Below are positions 42,522 through 50,583 of a stretch of 64,000 nt of DNA, in pieces. The translations under genes were made by a program, and so were the position numbers. Position 1 is the stretch's first letter, and every line of letters begins with the position of its first letter. The DNA is from SXNM01 sp964586155 (lineage in GTDB: Bacteria; Myxococcota_A; UBA9042): positions 124,001-188,000 of the forward strand of contig CAZPHC010000006.1 in the NCBI GenBank assembly GCA_964586155.1, written 5' to 3'. The notes beneath the pieces are model-generated. The model was not told the DNA's origin. It saw nothing but the letters and a program-made list of their open reading frames with translations, and ran no database searches.

Positions 42522-44634
42522 TGGCTCGACCTCCTCGTCCACTCGGATCGCCTCGGCCAGCCGGTGGCCCCGCGTCGTCGCGAGCCCCTGTACCACCATC
42601 GCCGGGCTGCCGCCATTGTTCCGCACAGAGCGCGGCGGCGGCGGCCAGCGCCGGGTCATCGTGACCCGCACCGACCAATTCGCATCGGCGCGAGATCTGG
42701 TGCGCCACCTGCACGGCGAGGCGTTGGGCCCGGAGATCCGGGGCGGGAGCGTCCGGCGCTGGCGCCGCGTCCAGGCGTGCCCGAAGGGCCAGCAGCCTGC
42801 GCAGCGCCGCATCGGGGCGCCCGGCGTGGTCGTCGGCCCAGCAGGCCGCCGCCACCCAGCGGGGCTCGCTGTCGGCGTCGACGCCGTGATCTCGGGCCCA
42901 TTGCAGCGCGAGCGCGTCCTCGCCCGCCGCGATCGCCGCGACGTAGACGCGCTGCGCCAGCTCGGCGTCGGCGCGGCGGATGCCGCGGCCTGCCTGCCAC
43001 GCCTGGTCGAAGCGCTTGCAGCGCATCGCGTCGTCCAGCACGGCGACGCGCGCGGCGTCCTCGTCACCGGCGGCCAGCAGCTGCTCGGACCAGACCGCGC
43101 CCAACGTGCACGCGTCGCTGCGTGTCGCGGCCTGCAGGGCCAGCACCGCGACCGCGCGATCGGTCGGCGCGATGTCGCGGGCGGCTCGCAGCTGCTCCAG
43201 CGCAGCACCCGCCGCGCCGCGCTCCAGCAGCAGGCGGCCGAGGTTGTAGCGCATCTTGACGCTGCGAGGCTGCAGGCGCGCGCCGCGGACGAAGAGCCTG
43301 TCCTCGCTTTGCCAGTCGGCCGCGACCGCGCGCGTCGCCGGGATCGCCAGCGCCAGGCCGAGCGCGACCGCGGCGCTGAGGGCCAGCGCGAGCAGCAGCC
43401 GCCTCGGGCCGGTCGCGTCGTCGAACGAGCGCGCCGCCCCCGACCGACGCAAGCGCCATCGCTGCTCGACCGGCGACCACGCGCCGCCCACGGCCGCGCC
43501 GAGCAAGGCGCAGAGGCCAAGCGAGGGCAGCCAGAGCAGCCGGTCGGCGGTGACCAGCGACGCCGGCACGATCAGCTGCGAGACGGGCGCCCAGAACGCC
43601 GCCGCCGTCAGCAGCCCGAGCGCCAGCGACGCCGTCGTCGGCGAGACCTCGGCGCTGTGCCCGACCGCGTCCCAGCCGGCGCCGAGCAGCCGGGCGAGCG
43701 CGACGGCCAGCCCAGCGAGCGCGACCAGGGCGATCGCGGCCCCCGCCGCGAGTTCGGTCGCCGGCGGCGCGAGCAGGGGCAGGGCGTCGAAGCTGTAGTC
43801 CGGCGCGAGCAGGTCTGGCGTGACCAGGCGCTGGGCGGCGTGCCAGACCAACCACAGCCCGGCGCGCCAGCGCTCGTCCAGCGCCGCGTCCCACAGCGGG
43901 TTGTCCTCGCGGGCGATGGTCGGCGCCGGCACCCAGGCGAGGCGCATCGCCGCCCAGGCGACGCAGATCACGAGCAGCCCGCCGACGAGCGCCGCCGCCT
44001 CGCGCTTGGTTCGACCGGGGACCACGACGGCGATCAGGGCCAGCGGCGCCAATCCGGCCAGGGCGGATTCCTTGGCCAGGAGCGCGAGCGCCAGGGCGAG
44101 CGCCGCGAGCAGGCCGGCGGCCTCGCGCTGCAGCAGAGCGTGGGCGGCCAGCAGCAGCAAGCACGCGGCCAGCGCCTCGGGGCGGTTCGAGATCGCCATC
44201 ACCGCCTCGGCGTGGGCCGGCAAGGCGGCGAACGCGACGCCTGCGACCACGCCTGCGGCCGTGCTGCTCGCCATCGGGACGCGCCACAGGGCGCCGAGGC
44301 GGACGACCAGCGCTGCCAGCAGCGCCGCCGCCAGCGCCGCCAGGCCGATCGAGACGAGGTGCCGCGTCGCGAGCCGCAGGTGCAGGCCGTCCTCGACGGC
44401 GAAGCTCAATGTCGCCAGCGGCCGCGACACACCCTGCAGCGACCAACGCGGCGCGGGCCCGAACCACGGGCTCTGCAGCAAGGGCAGCGGCTCGGGCGGC
44501 CAGTGCGCGAGTGGGTTCTCGAGCACCGCAGGGACGTCGTCGAGCACCCAGCCCGCGTCCCGCGCCAGGTCGGCGTAGATGCCGAGCGTGGTGCCCAGCG
44601 CCAGGATCGCCGCGACGGCGACGCCGAGCTTCAT
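42508..44634 (-). CDS. Polytopic GT-C-like membrane protein with C-terminal TPR region
   Basis: 708 aa. Around ten hydrophobic segments occupy about residues 1-430. Between the first two lies an acidic DD motif (GWVLDDVPAVLENPLAHW), as in C-terminal-TPR glycosyltransferases of the TMTC/GT-C type that use lipid-linked sugars. The C-terminal third is soluble and helical with TPR-like spacing (MRYNLGRLLLERGAAGAALE, AARDIAPTDRAVAVLALQ). Function as a protein or glycan glycosyltransferase is inference. It begins inside the rodA stop (ATGA) and overlaps the HD gene. No signal peptide beyond the first membrane segment. Confidence 0.8.
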   Translation of the reverse strand: MKLGVAVAAILALGTTLGIYADLARDAGWVLDDVPAVLENPLAHWPPEPLPLLQSPWFGPAPRWSLQGVSRPLATLSFAVEDGLHLRLATRHLVSIGLAALAAALLAALVVRLGALWRVPMASSTAAGVVAGVAFAALPAHAEAVMAISNRPEALAACLLLLAAHALLQREAAGLLAALALALALLAKESALAGLAPLALIAVVVPGRTKREAAALVGGLLVICVAWAAMRLAWVPAPTIAREDNPLWDAALDERWRAGLWLVWHAAQRLVTPDLLAPDYSFDALPLLAPPATELAAGAAIALVALAGLAVALARLLGAGWDAVGHSAEVSPTTASLALGLLTAAAFWAPVSQLIVPASLVTADRLLWLPSLGLCALLGAAVGGAWSPVEQRWRLRRSGAARSFDDATGPRRLLLALALSAAVALGLALAIPATRAVAADWQSEDRLFVRGARLQPRSVKMRYNLGRLLLERGAAGAALEQLRAARDIAPTDRAVAVLALQAATRSDACTLGAVWSEQLLAAGDEDAARVAVLDDAMRCKRFDQAWQAGRGIRRADAELAQRVYVAAIAAGEDALALQWARDHGVDADSEPRWVAAACWADDHAGRPDAALRRLLALRARLDAAPAPDAPAPDLRAQRLAVQVAHQISRRCELVGAGHDDPALAAAAALCAEQWRQPGDGGTGARDDAGPPAGRGDPSGRGGRANGDP

Positions 44635-45746
44635 CCGCGCGCCCGCCGGCGCAGCGCGACGTTCAGCACCAGCCCGAGGCTCATCATCACCGTGAGGACG
44701 CTCGAGCCGCCGTAGCTCATCAGCGGCAGCGTCATGCCGACCACCGGCAGCAGGCCGATGACCATCCCGGCGTTGATGAAGAATTGCCAGAAGATCAGCG
44801 ACGCCGCCCCGACGCAGACCAGGGCGCCGAACCGGTCTGGGGCGTGGTCCGCGACGTGGAGCGCCCACCACAGCACCCCCCCGAACGCGCCAAAGAGCCC
44901 GAGCGTGCCGAGCAGGCCGAACAGCTCGGCCCACGACGCCAGCGCGAAGTCCGTGTACACGAACGGAAGGTGGCGCAAGACCGAGCCGCGCGCGTCGTCG
45001 AGGCTGCGACCCGTCCAGCGGCCCGAGCCGACGGCCCAGAGCGCCTGCTCTGGCTGGGACGCCGGCGCGCTGCGGCGCTGCTGCACCGCCTCCTCGTCGA
45101 GCTCGAACCACGCGGCGACGCGGCCCTTCTGGTAGTTGTGGACTAGCCCCGAGCGCCAGGCCAGCGGCACGCCGAGCACCGCGACCAGCAGCCCGAGCAT
45201 CAGCGTCCGGCGCGACACGCCTTCGTACAGGATGACGCTGCTGGCGATCAGCGCGACACAGAGCGAGGTGCCCAGGTCGGGCTCGCGGTTGATCAGCACG
45301 ACCGGCACGAGCATCAGGCCGATCGGCACGACGAGCCGACGCAACGTCCACAGCTCGGTGGTGCGCGCGCGGTCGAACCAGTCGGCCAACGTCAGCACGA
45401 CAGAGAGCTTCATGAACTCGGATGGTTGCAGTCTCATCGGCCCGAGCTCGATCCAGCGCTTGCTGTGGTTGATCTCGCGGCCGAAGAGCAACACCGCGAG
45501 CAGCAGCAGCACGAGGCCGACGTAGGCGGTGCCGGACAGCCGCCGCAGCAGGTCGAAGTCCATGATGGCGATGAGGCCCGCCGCGACCGCGCCCGCGACC
45601 AGCCAGACGGCCTGCACCCGGTGGAACGACGTATCGCCGAGCGTGTCGATGAACCAGAGGTTGAACATCGCGGCGGCGCAGAGCGCCAGCAGCGAGCCGA
45701 GGCCGACGAGGTTCGACGGCCGGCGCAGCTCCCGGGCCATGCTCAT
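44631..45746 (-). CDS. rodA: Rod-shape SEDS glycosyltransferase RodA
   Basis: 371 aa with about ten membrane segments. SEDS-family signatures: SKRWIELGPMRLQPSEFMKL, NREPDLGTSLCV, HLPFVYTDFALASWAELFG with the conserved Asp266, and MTLPLMSYGGSSVL near the end. RodA polymerises glycan strands from lipid II together with PBP2 during cell elongation. A less usual feature is a ~35-residue Gln/Ala/Glu-rich loop (EEAVQQRRSAPASQPEQAL) within the large periplasmic loop. The ATG lies inside the mrdA stop (ATGA), and the stop overlaps the next gene, so PBP2 and RodA are made in a coupled manner. Confidence 0.95.
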   Translation of the reverse strand: MSMARELRRPSNLVGLGSLLALCAAAMFNLWFIDTLGDTSFHRVQAVWLVAGAVAAGLIAIMDFDLLRRLSGTAYVGLVLLLLAVLLFGREINHSKRWIELGPMRLQPSEFMKLSVVLTLADWFDRARTTELWTLRRLVVPIGLMLVPVVLINREPDLGTSLCVALIASSVILYEGVSRRTLMLGLLVAVLGVPLAWRSGLVHNYQKGRVAAWFELDEEAVQQRRSAPASQPEQALWAVGSGRWTGRSLDDARGSVLRHLPFVYTDFALASWAELFGLLGTLGLFGAFGGVLWWALHVADHAPDRFGALVCVGAASLIFWQFFINAGMVIGLLPVVGMTLPLMSYGGSSVLTVMMSLGLVLNVALRRRARG

Positions 45747-47920
45747 GGCGCCTCCGGGGCTGCGGGCGACGGCGCGGCCTGGCCCGCTCGACGGGCGAAG
45801 TAGCGGTTCATGATCCGATTGACGACCGGGGCGGCGACGTGGCCGCCGGAGCCGCCGTGCTCGACCAGCACCGCGACGACGATCTCCGGGTTGGTCGTGG
45901 GCGCGTAGCCGACGAACCAGGCGTGGTCCTCCTGCATCCAGCGCTGGATGTCCGGCGGCGCATCGGCCGGCGCCCGCTGCGCGGCTTCGGCGGTGCCGGT
46001 CTTGCCGGCCATCGTCACGCCCTCGAGCTTGGATTTGTGGGCCGTTCCGACGTCCGACTCGACCACGGCGCCGAGCGCGAGCTGCAGCTGTCGCACGGTC
46101 TCCTTGCGCAGGCCCATCGACGTCGGCTCTGCGCGACCCAGCGGAGCCACCGCCTCGCCAGCGGCTTCGAAGCGATCGAGCAGCGTGATGTTCGGCAGGC
46201 TGCCGCCGCGAGCGATGCCGGCATAGACGCGGGCGACCTGCAGCGGCGAGGCGGTCACGTCCTTCTGGCCGACCGCTGTCGAGAGCGCAAACCCGGGGAA
46301 GTAGCGACCACTCTGCTTGGTGTACCACTCCTTGGTCGGCAGGTGCCCCGTGGTCTCGCGGATCTCGATGCCCGTCGCGACGCCGAAGCCCATCTTGCGG
46401 CCGTATTGCTCGAGGGTGTCGATGCCGAGCGCCTCGCCGACCTTGTAGAAGTAGACGTCGCAGGACTGCGCCAACGCCGTGCGCAGATCGACCTCCCCGT
46501 GGCCGCTGTGCTTGTGGCAGCGGAAGCGCCTGCCGCCGAACTCGTAGAACCCCGGGCAATGGTGCGTCGTCGCCGGCGTGACCAGGCCTTGTTCGAGCGC
46601 AGCGGCCGCCGCGACCACCTTGAACACCGACGCCGGCGGGAAGGGGTGCACCGCCTTGTTCAGCAGCGGTGCGAACGGGCTGGAGTCGACCCGCGCCTTG
46701 CGCTCGGCCGTCAGCCGCCCGGACCAGGCGTTCGGATCGAACGAGGGCTTGGAGTACATCGCCAGCACCTCGCCGGTGCGCACGTCGATGGCCACCGCTG
46801 CGCCCGAGTGGATGTGCGCCATGGCGACCTTGACGTCGCGTTGCAGCGCCAGGTCGAGGGTCAAGCGCGCCGACAGGCCCGGGATCGTCGGCTTCGGCGC
46901 CATCGCCTCGAGCAATTCGGCGATGTCGCCGCGCTCCTCGCGACCCCGACGCCGCACCAGCACCTCTTCGCCGTCGATGCCGCGAAGCAAGGCGTCGAGA
47001 CCGGACTCGATGCCGGTGCGGCCGATGCGATCGTCGAGGTCGAAGCGGGGCGGGCCGCCTTCTTCGAGCGGGCGCAGGTCGCGCTCGTTGACGCGGCTGG
47101 TGTAGCCGAGCACGTGGCTGGCCAGGTAGCGGTACGGGTACTCGCGCTGGATCTCGGTGCGGACCCGCGCTTCGGGCAGCAGGTGCGCGTTGCTGCGCAG
47201 CCGCGCGACCTCGTCGTCGAAGCTGCGGCCGCACATCGGGCAGCGCAGGATGTGGTGGCCGTGGTGCATCGGCGTGTCGTCGTAGGGGCACGCCTGCGCG
47301 GCCGAGAACTCGCGGCTGCAGGTGGGGCAGTGCACGCCGTCGCCGTTGCCGCTCGGCACGAGCTTCTTGCGATCGACCGGGCAGGTCGGTTTGCTCGGCA
47401 TCGGCTCGTAGGAGCGGCCGCAGGTCGTACAGAACGCGTAGGCCGTCTCGCCGACCAGCTCCAGGCGGTGGCTGTCGTAGGGGCAATGGGTCGAGACCAG
47501 GTCGCGCCGGACCACGACGGGCTTGCGCCGCTGCGTGCCCTCGGGTTTGCGCAGCTCGGTCAGCACGCCCGTGACCTCGGCGTCCGTGAGGTCCAGCAGC
47601 GAGCGCAGCGTCTCGGCGATCGGCGCGATGCGGTCTTCCTTGACCCGGTGCGGCAAGATCTCCAGGCGATGGCTCTCGATGTTGCGCGCGAGCACCTCGC
47701 CGTCGCGACCGAGCACCAGGCCGCGCGGTGCCGACGCCTTGACCTTGGACACGCGCTCGATCGCCGCGAATTGCTCGTACCGCTCGCCCCGCACGACCTG
47801 CACCAACAGCAGCCGCGCCGAGAGCAACAGCACGCCGGCCACGACGATCGCGACGCCGACGCGGTTGCGCGTCTCGTAGGCCTTGCTGTCGTGCGTATCG
47901 CCGATCTGGATGTGCTGCAT
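45743..47920 (-). CDS. mrdA: Penicillin-binding protein 2 with a Cys-cluster insertion
   Basis: 725 aa, about 90 longer than E. coli PBP2. N-terminal membrane anchor (VAIVVAGVLLLSARLLLVQ), pedestal domain, then a transpeptidase with SxxK Ser431 in FPPASVFK, SCDVYFYKVGEAL and KTGTAEAA, so the active site is intact. Inserted in the periplasmic pedestal (residues 146-230) are three repeats of a C-P-x-D ... C-x-x-C unit: HCPYD..FCTTC, TCPVD..HCPTC and ACPYD..RCPMC, nine cysteines in all. They look like zinc ribbons, or possibly disulfide knots in the periplasm. PBP2 cross-links new wall glycan with RodA. One-base overlap with mreD upstream, ATGA with rodA downstream. Confidence 0.95.
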   Translation of the reverse strand: MQHIQIGDTHDSKAYETRNRVGVAIVVAGVLLLSARLLLVQVVRGERYEQFAAIERVSKVKASAPRGLVLGRDGEVLARNIESHRLEILPHRVKEDRIAPIAETLRSLLDLTDAEVTGVLTELRKPEGTQRRKPVVVRRDLVSTHCPYDSHRLELVGETAYAFCTTCGRSYEPMPSKPTCPVDRKKLVPSGNGDGVHCPTCSREFSAAQACPYDDTPMHHGHHILRCPMCGRSFDDEVARLRSNAHLLPEARVRTEIQREYPYRYLASHVLGYTSRVNERDLRPLEEGGPPRFDLDDRIGRTGIESGLDALLRGIDGEEVLVRRRGREERGDIAELLEAMAPKPTIPGLSARLTLDLALQRDVKVAMAHIHSGAAVAIDVRTGEVLAMYSKPSFDPNAWSGRLTAERKARVDSSPFAPLLNKAVHPFPPASVFKVVAAAAALEQGLVTPATTHHCPGFYEFGGRRFRCHKHSGHGEVDLRTALAQSCDVYFYKVGEALGIDTLEQYGRKMGFGVATGIEIRETTGHLPTKEWYTKQSGRYFPGFALSTAVGQKDVTASPLQVARVYAGIARGGSLPNITLLDRFEAAGEAVAPLGRAEPTSMGLRKETVRQLQLALGAVVESDVGTAHKSKLEGVTMAGKTGTAEAAQRAPADAPPDIQRWMQEDHAWFVGYAPTTNPEIVVAVLVEHGGSGGHVAAPVVNRIMNRYFARRAGQAAPSPAAPEAP

Positions 47921-48459
47921 CAGCGATCCAGGCTTCGGCGCGGTCGATCGGGCAGCGCGCGCATCCGGTCGCGGGTGGCGAAGCTGCCGCCCACGCGGTC
48001 GTAGAGGCCGAAGATCAGGGGCGCGAGCACCATCGTGCCGAGCGCCATCGATGGCGACGCGCGCAACACCTCCTCGAAGGCGTCGAAGCTGCGGTGGAAG
48101 ATCGCCTCGAAGGCCAGGAACACCGCCACCGCCCCGAACGTGGCGCCACCCGCCGCCGCCATCGTCGGCAGCGCGCTGGTCAGGTCGACGCGGCGGCCGA
48201 GCAGGCGCGTGACGACGAAGGTCAGCGCGCCGATCTCGGTGAAGATGCCGACCGGCGCCGCGAGGCAGAAGGCGTCCTTGGCCAGGCCGAGGCCGGCGGC
48301 GCAGAGCAGCCCGAGCGTCCAGCTGCTGCGGCTGCCGAGATAGAGCGCCGCCAGCACCAGCAGGTCGGGCGCCAGCCACCAGCGGTCGATCTGGCGCAGC
48401 AGCGGCGCTTCCATCGCCAGCAGCGCGATCGTCAGCAGGACCCAGGCAACGTGCTTCAA
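47920..48459 (-). CDS. mreD: Rod-shape membrane protein MreD
   Basis: 179 aa from a TTG start with GGAG five bases before it. It is hydrophobic with about five membrane segments and shows the usual MreD pattern (LAPDLLVLAALYLGSRSSWT, LGLAKDAF). MreD is an inner-membrane partner of MreC and the elongation machinery. Its stop overlaps the PBP2 ATG by one base (TGATG). A 120-base gap, without recognisable features, separates it from mreC upstream. It ends in a short Arg-rich cytoplasmic tail. Length is normal for the family. Confidence 0.88.
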   Translation of the reverse strand: MKHVAWVLLTIALLAMEAPLLRQIDRWWLAPDLLVLAALYLGSRSSWTLGLLCAAGLGLAKDAFCLAAPVGIFTEIGALTFVVTRLLGRRVDLTSALPTMAAAGGATFGAVAVFLAFEAIFHRSFDAFEEVLRASPSMALGTMVLAPLIFGLYDRVGGSFATRDRMRALPDRPRRSLDR

Positions 48460-48579
48460 GGCGACTCCACGGCCGGGCGCGACGCTGCGTCCGGGCGGGC
48501 CATCGTCCCAGAGACGTGGCCGCTGCTCAAGCCATCGCTGCGGCGTCGGGGCGGGCTGCGCGCGGCGTCTGCACCGACC

Positions 48580-49509
48580 TCAGCCGTCTGGCACGTTGGC
48601 CGGATCGGTCCGCACCTTGGGCAGCTTCGCGGCCTCTGGCACCGGCAGGTCGCGCGCCGGCGCTTCGTAGCCCGTGACGATCAGGACTTCTTCGAGCGTC
48701 GCGAAGGTCACGGCCGGCGTCAGCGTGTACTCGATGTACGGGCCCTGGCGGCTCGGCGCGGCGGTGGCGACGTGGCCGATCTCCAGCCCTGGCGGGAACA
48801 CCCGATCGTGGCCCGTGGTCAGCACCGCGTCGCCGGGCTCGATCGCCTGCTGCTGCTCTGCGCGTTCGAGGTGGACGAATTCGGCACCGAACTCGCCGGC
48901 CTTGCCCTTGCCGCGGGCGGTGCCGATGACGCCCTTGCCCGAGATCGTCGTATGCGCCGCCGAGCGGGCGTCGGTGATCAGCATGACGTCGGCGTAGTTG
49001 CCGGCCAGCTTCTCGATCCGGCCGACGACGCCATCGTGGGTGACGACGGCCTGGCCCTCCTTGACCGCGTCGCTGCCCTCGACGTCGAGGCGCACCCGCA
49101 GCACGCGGAAGAACTGGCTCACCTCGCGGCCGACGACGCGCGCCGGCAGCGTCTTGAGCTCGCTGCGGCTCTCGCGGAACTCGCACAGGCGCTTGACCCG
49201 GCGCAGCTCCTCGGCCAGCGCGCGGCTACGCAGGGCCTCGCCGAGCAGCTCGCGGTTCTGCGCCTCGAGCTCGACCGAGCGCGCGCGCACGTCGATCAGG
49301 TCGATGTAGCCGGTCCACACGCCGATGCCCGCCTCGAGCATGCCGTCCGCCACGCCGACCAGCGGGCTCGACACCCGCAGCAGCCCGCGCTCGAGCAAGG
49401 TGCTACCGTCGCGCGGCTTGCCGTGGACGTACATCGAGACCAGGGGCAGCAGCAGCGTCAGCAGCGTCAGCAGCCGTCGACCGTGGCGTCGCAGCAGGGC
49501 CAGGATCAC
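48580..49509 (-). CDS. mreC: Rod-shape determining protein MreC
   Basis: 309 aa from a GTG that overlaps the stop of the upstream membrane-protein gene (GTGA). One N-terminal membrane segment (LLTLLTLLLPLVSMYVHG), a coiled coil at about residues 65-100 (ARSVELEAQNRELLGEALRS), then the MreC beta-domain: ARVVGREVSQFFRVLRVRLD, GVVGRIEKLAGNYADVMLIT and AVLTTGHDRVFPPGLEIGHV. MreC is periplasmic and links MreB-MreD to PBP2/RodA. It ends in a Pro/Asp-rich tail. mreB, which normally precedes mreC, is not present upstream. Confidence 0.93.
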   Translation of the reverse strand: MILALLRRHGRRLLTLLTLLLPLVSMYVHGKPRDGSTLLERGLLRVSSPLVGVADGMLEAGIGVWTGYIDLIDVRARSVELEAQNRELLGEALRSRALAEELRRVKRLCEFRESRSELKTLPARVVGREVSQFFRVLRVRLDVEGSDAVKEGQAVVTHDGVVGRIEKLAGNYADVMLITDARSAAHTTISGKGVIGTARGKGKAGEFGAEFVHLERAEQQQAIEPGDAVLTTGHDRVFPPGLEIGHVATAAPSRQGPYIEYTLTPAVTFATLEEVLIVTGYEAPARDLPVPEAAKLPKVRTDPANVPDG

Positions 49510-50027
49510 GCCGCACCGCCGTGGTCGCGCCCCGTGCCAGCAGGGTCGGCCTCGGTCGCGCGCACCGGCGCGACGTCACGCGTGGCCTCGGCCCAGGCCG
49601 CCTCGCGTTGCCGAGCGTTGTCGCGCCGGGCGCTGCGGGCCCGCGGCGCCACGGCGACGAGGTGGGTGACGATCAGCAGCGCCACCGCGACCTCGAGCCC
49701 GACAGAGACCCACAGCCAGGGCTCGGCGCGGCCGACCTGCAGCGCGCCCAGCGAGGGCGTCGCCCGATCGGCCAGCAACGCCGCCCAGGCCAACACCACC
49801 GCGACCGAGACGAGGCCGGCGGCGCTGCGGCGCACCAGGGTCACGCGCGCGCCGAGGCGGCCGTAGTTGGTCAGGACGATGGCGGAGGTCAGGCCCATCA
49901 GCGCGTAGACCCACCAGTCTTCGGCGTTGGCCAGGCGGGCGCGCCAGGCGGCGAGGCCACCAGCCAGGACGTGCAGCACCACGGCGACCGCCACCAGCAA
50001 CGAATCGATGCGCAGCAGGCGGCGCAA
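49506..50027 (-). CDS. Small polytopic membrane protein upstream of mreC (start uncertain)
   Basis: About 173 aa from TTG 50027, which has no ribosome site. The same frame stays open further upstream through an Ala-rich, Ser/Arg/Asp-containing stretch into the end of the ferredoxin gene, so the real protein may be longer. Four to five hydrophobic segments are visible (LVAVAVVLHVLAGGLAAW, WVYALMGLTSAIVLTNYG, AAGLVSVAVVLAWAALLAD, VALLIVTHLVAVAP), followed by an Arg/Ala-rich cytoplasmic tail. I do not recognise a family. The stop overlaps mreC (GTGA), suggesting a role linked to cell elongation. Confidence 0.6.
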   Translation of the reverse strand: MRRLLRIDSLLVAVAVVLHVLAGGLAAWRARLANAEDWWVYALMGLTSAIVLTNYGRLGARVTLVRRSAAGLVSVAVVLAWAALLADRATPSLGALQVGRAEPWLWVSVGLEVAVALLIVTHLVAVAPRARSARRDNARQREAAWAEATRDVAPVRATEADPAGTGRDHGGAA

Positions 50028-50173
50028 GCGCTGGGCCGCAGCGGCCGCGGCGGCGGCGGCAGGCAGCGACGAACTCGAACGCCGCTGCGGCGCGAAAGCC
50101 TCGCCCTCGGCCCCCGACTCGGGCGCGCGGCTGGCGTCAGGCTCGGCGTCGTGGTGCGGCAGCGCGTCGTCCG

Positions 50174-50524
50174 TCAGGGCTTGTAGTTGTACTTGCTGAA
50201 GTTCTTCTGCACCTGGTCTTCGGTCGGCGCGGCGCCCTTGCGCACGTTGGCCACGGTGAACTCGCTGGAGTTCTCGGCCATCTTGTAGTTGAGGGCGATG
50301 TCGTCACCGAACAGGCTCGGCACTTCGTCCTCTTCGAAGATCGCGCGCCACGGGCAGGCCGGCTCGCAGTTGGTGCAGTCGATGCACTCGTCCGGGTTGA
50401 TGTAGAGCTGGTTGGCCCAGCCGCCCGCGTCGCCGCTGTGCTCGTAGATGCACTCGACCGGGCAGACGTCGGCGCAGGCGGTGTCCTTGCACTCGACGCA
50501 GAGGCGGGTGATGATGTAAGCCAT
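50174..50524 (-). CDS. fdxA: Bacterial ferredoxin (two iron-sulfur clusters)
   Basis: 116 aa; GGAG eight bases before ATG. The N-terminal half carries C-VE-C-KDTA-C-ADV-CP (Cys9, Cys12 and so on), and the second half CIDCTNCEPACP, the arrangement of 7Fe/8Fe ferredoxins of the FdxA type. It ends in a ~50-residue acidic tail (KMAENSSEFTVANVRKG), as in other FdxA proteins. It carries electrons in the cytosol; its redox partner is not evident. It sits 58 bases after the second dehydrogenase gene and before the mre cluster, so it may be part of a long transcript. Confidence 0.93.
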   Translation of the reverse strand: MAYIITRLCVECKDTACADVCPVECIYEHSGDAGGWANQLYINPDECIDCTNCEPACPWRAIFEEDEVPSLFGDDIALNYKMAENSSEFTVANVRKGAAPTEDQVQKNFSKYNYKP

Positions 50525-50583
50525 CGATCTGACTCCGTAGTTGGCGGTTCATCCCGCCGAGGGCGACGCGGCGTGCGCGTCGG

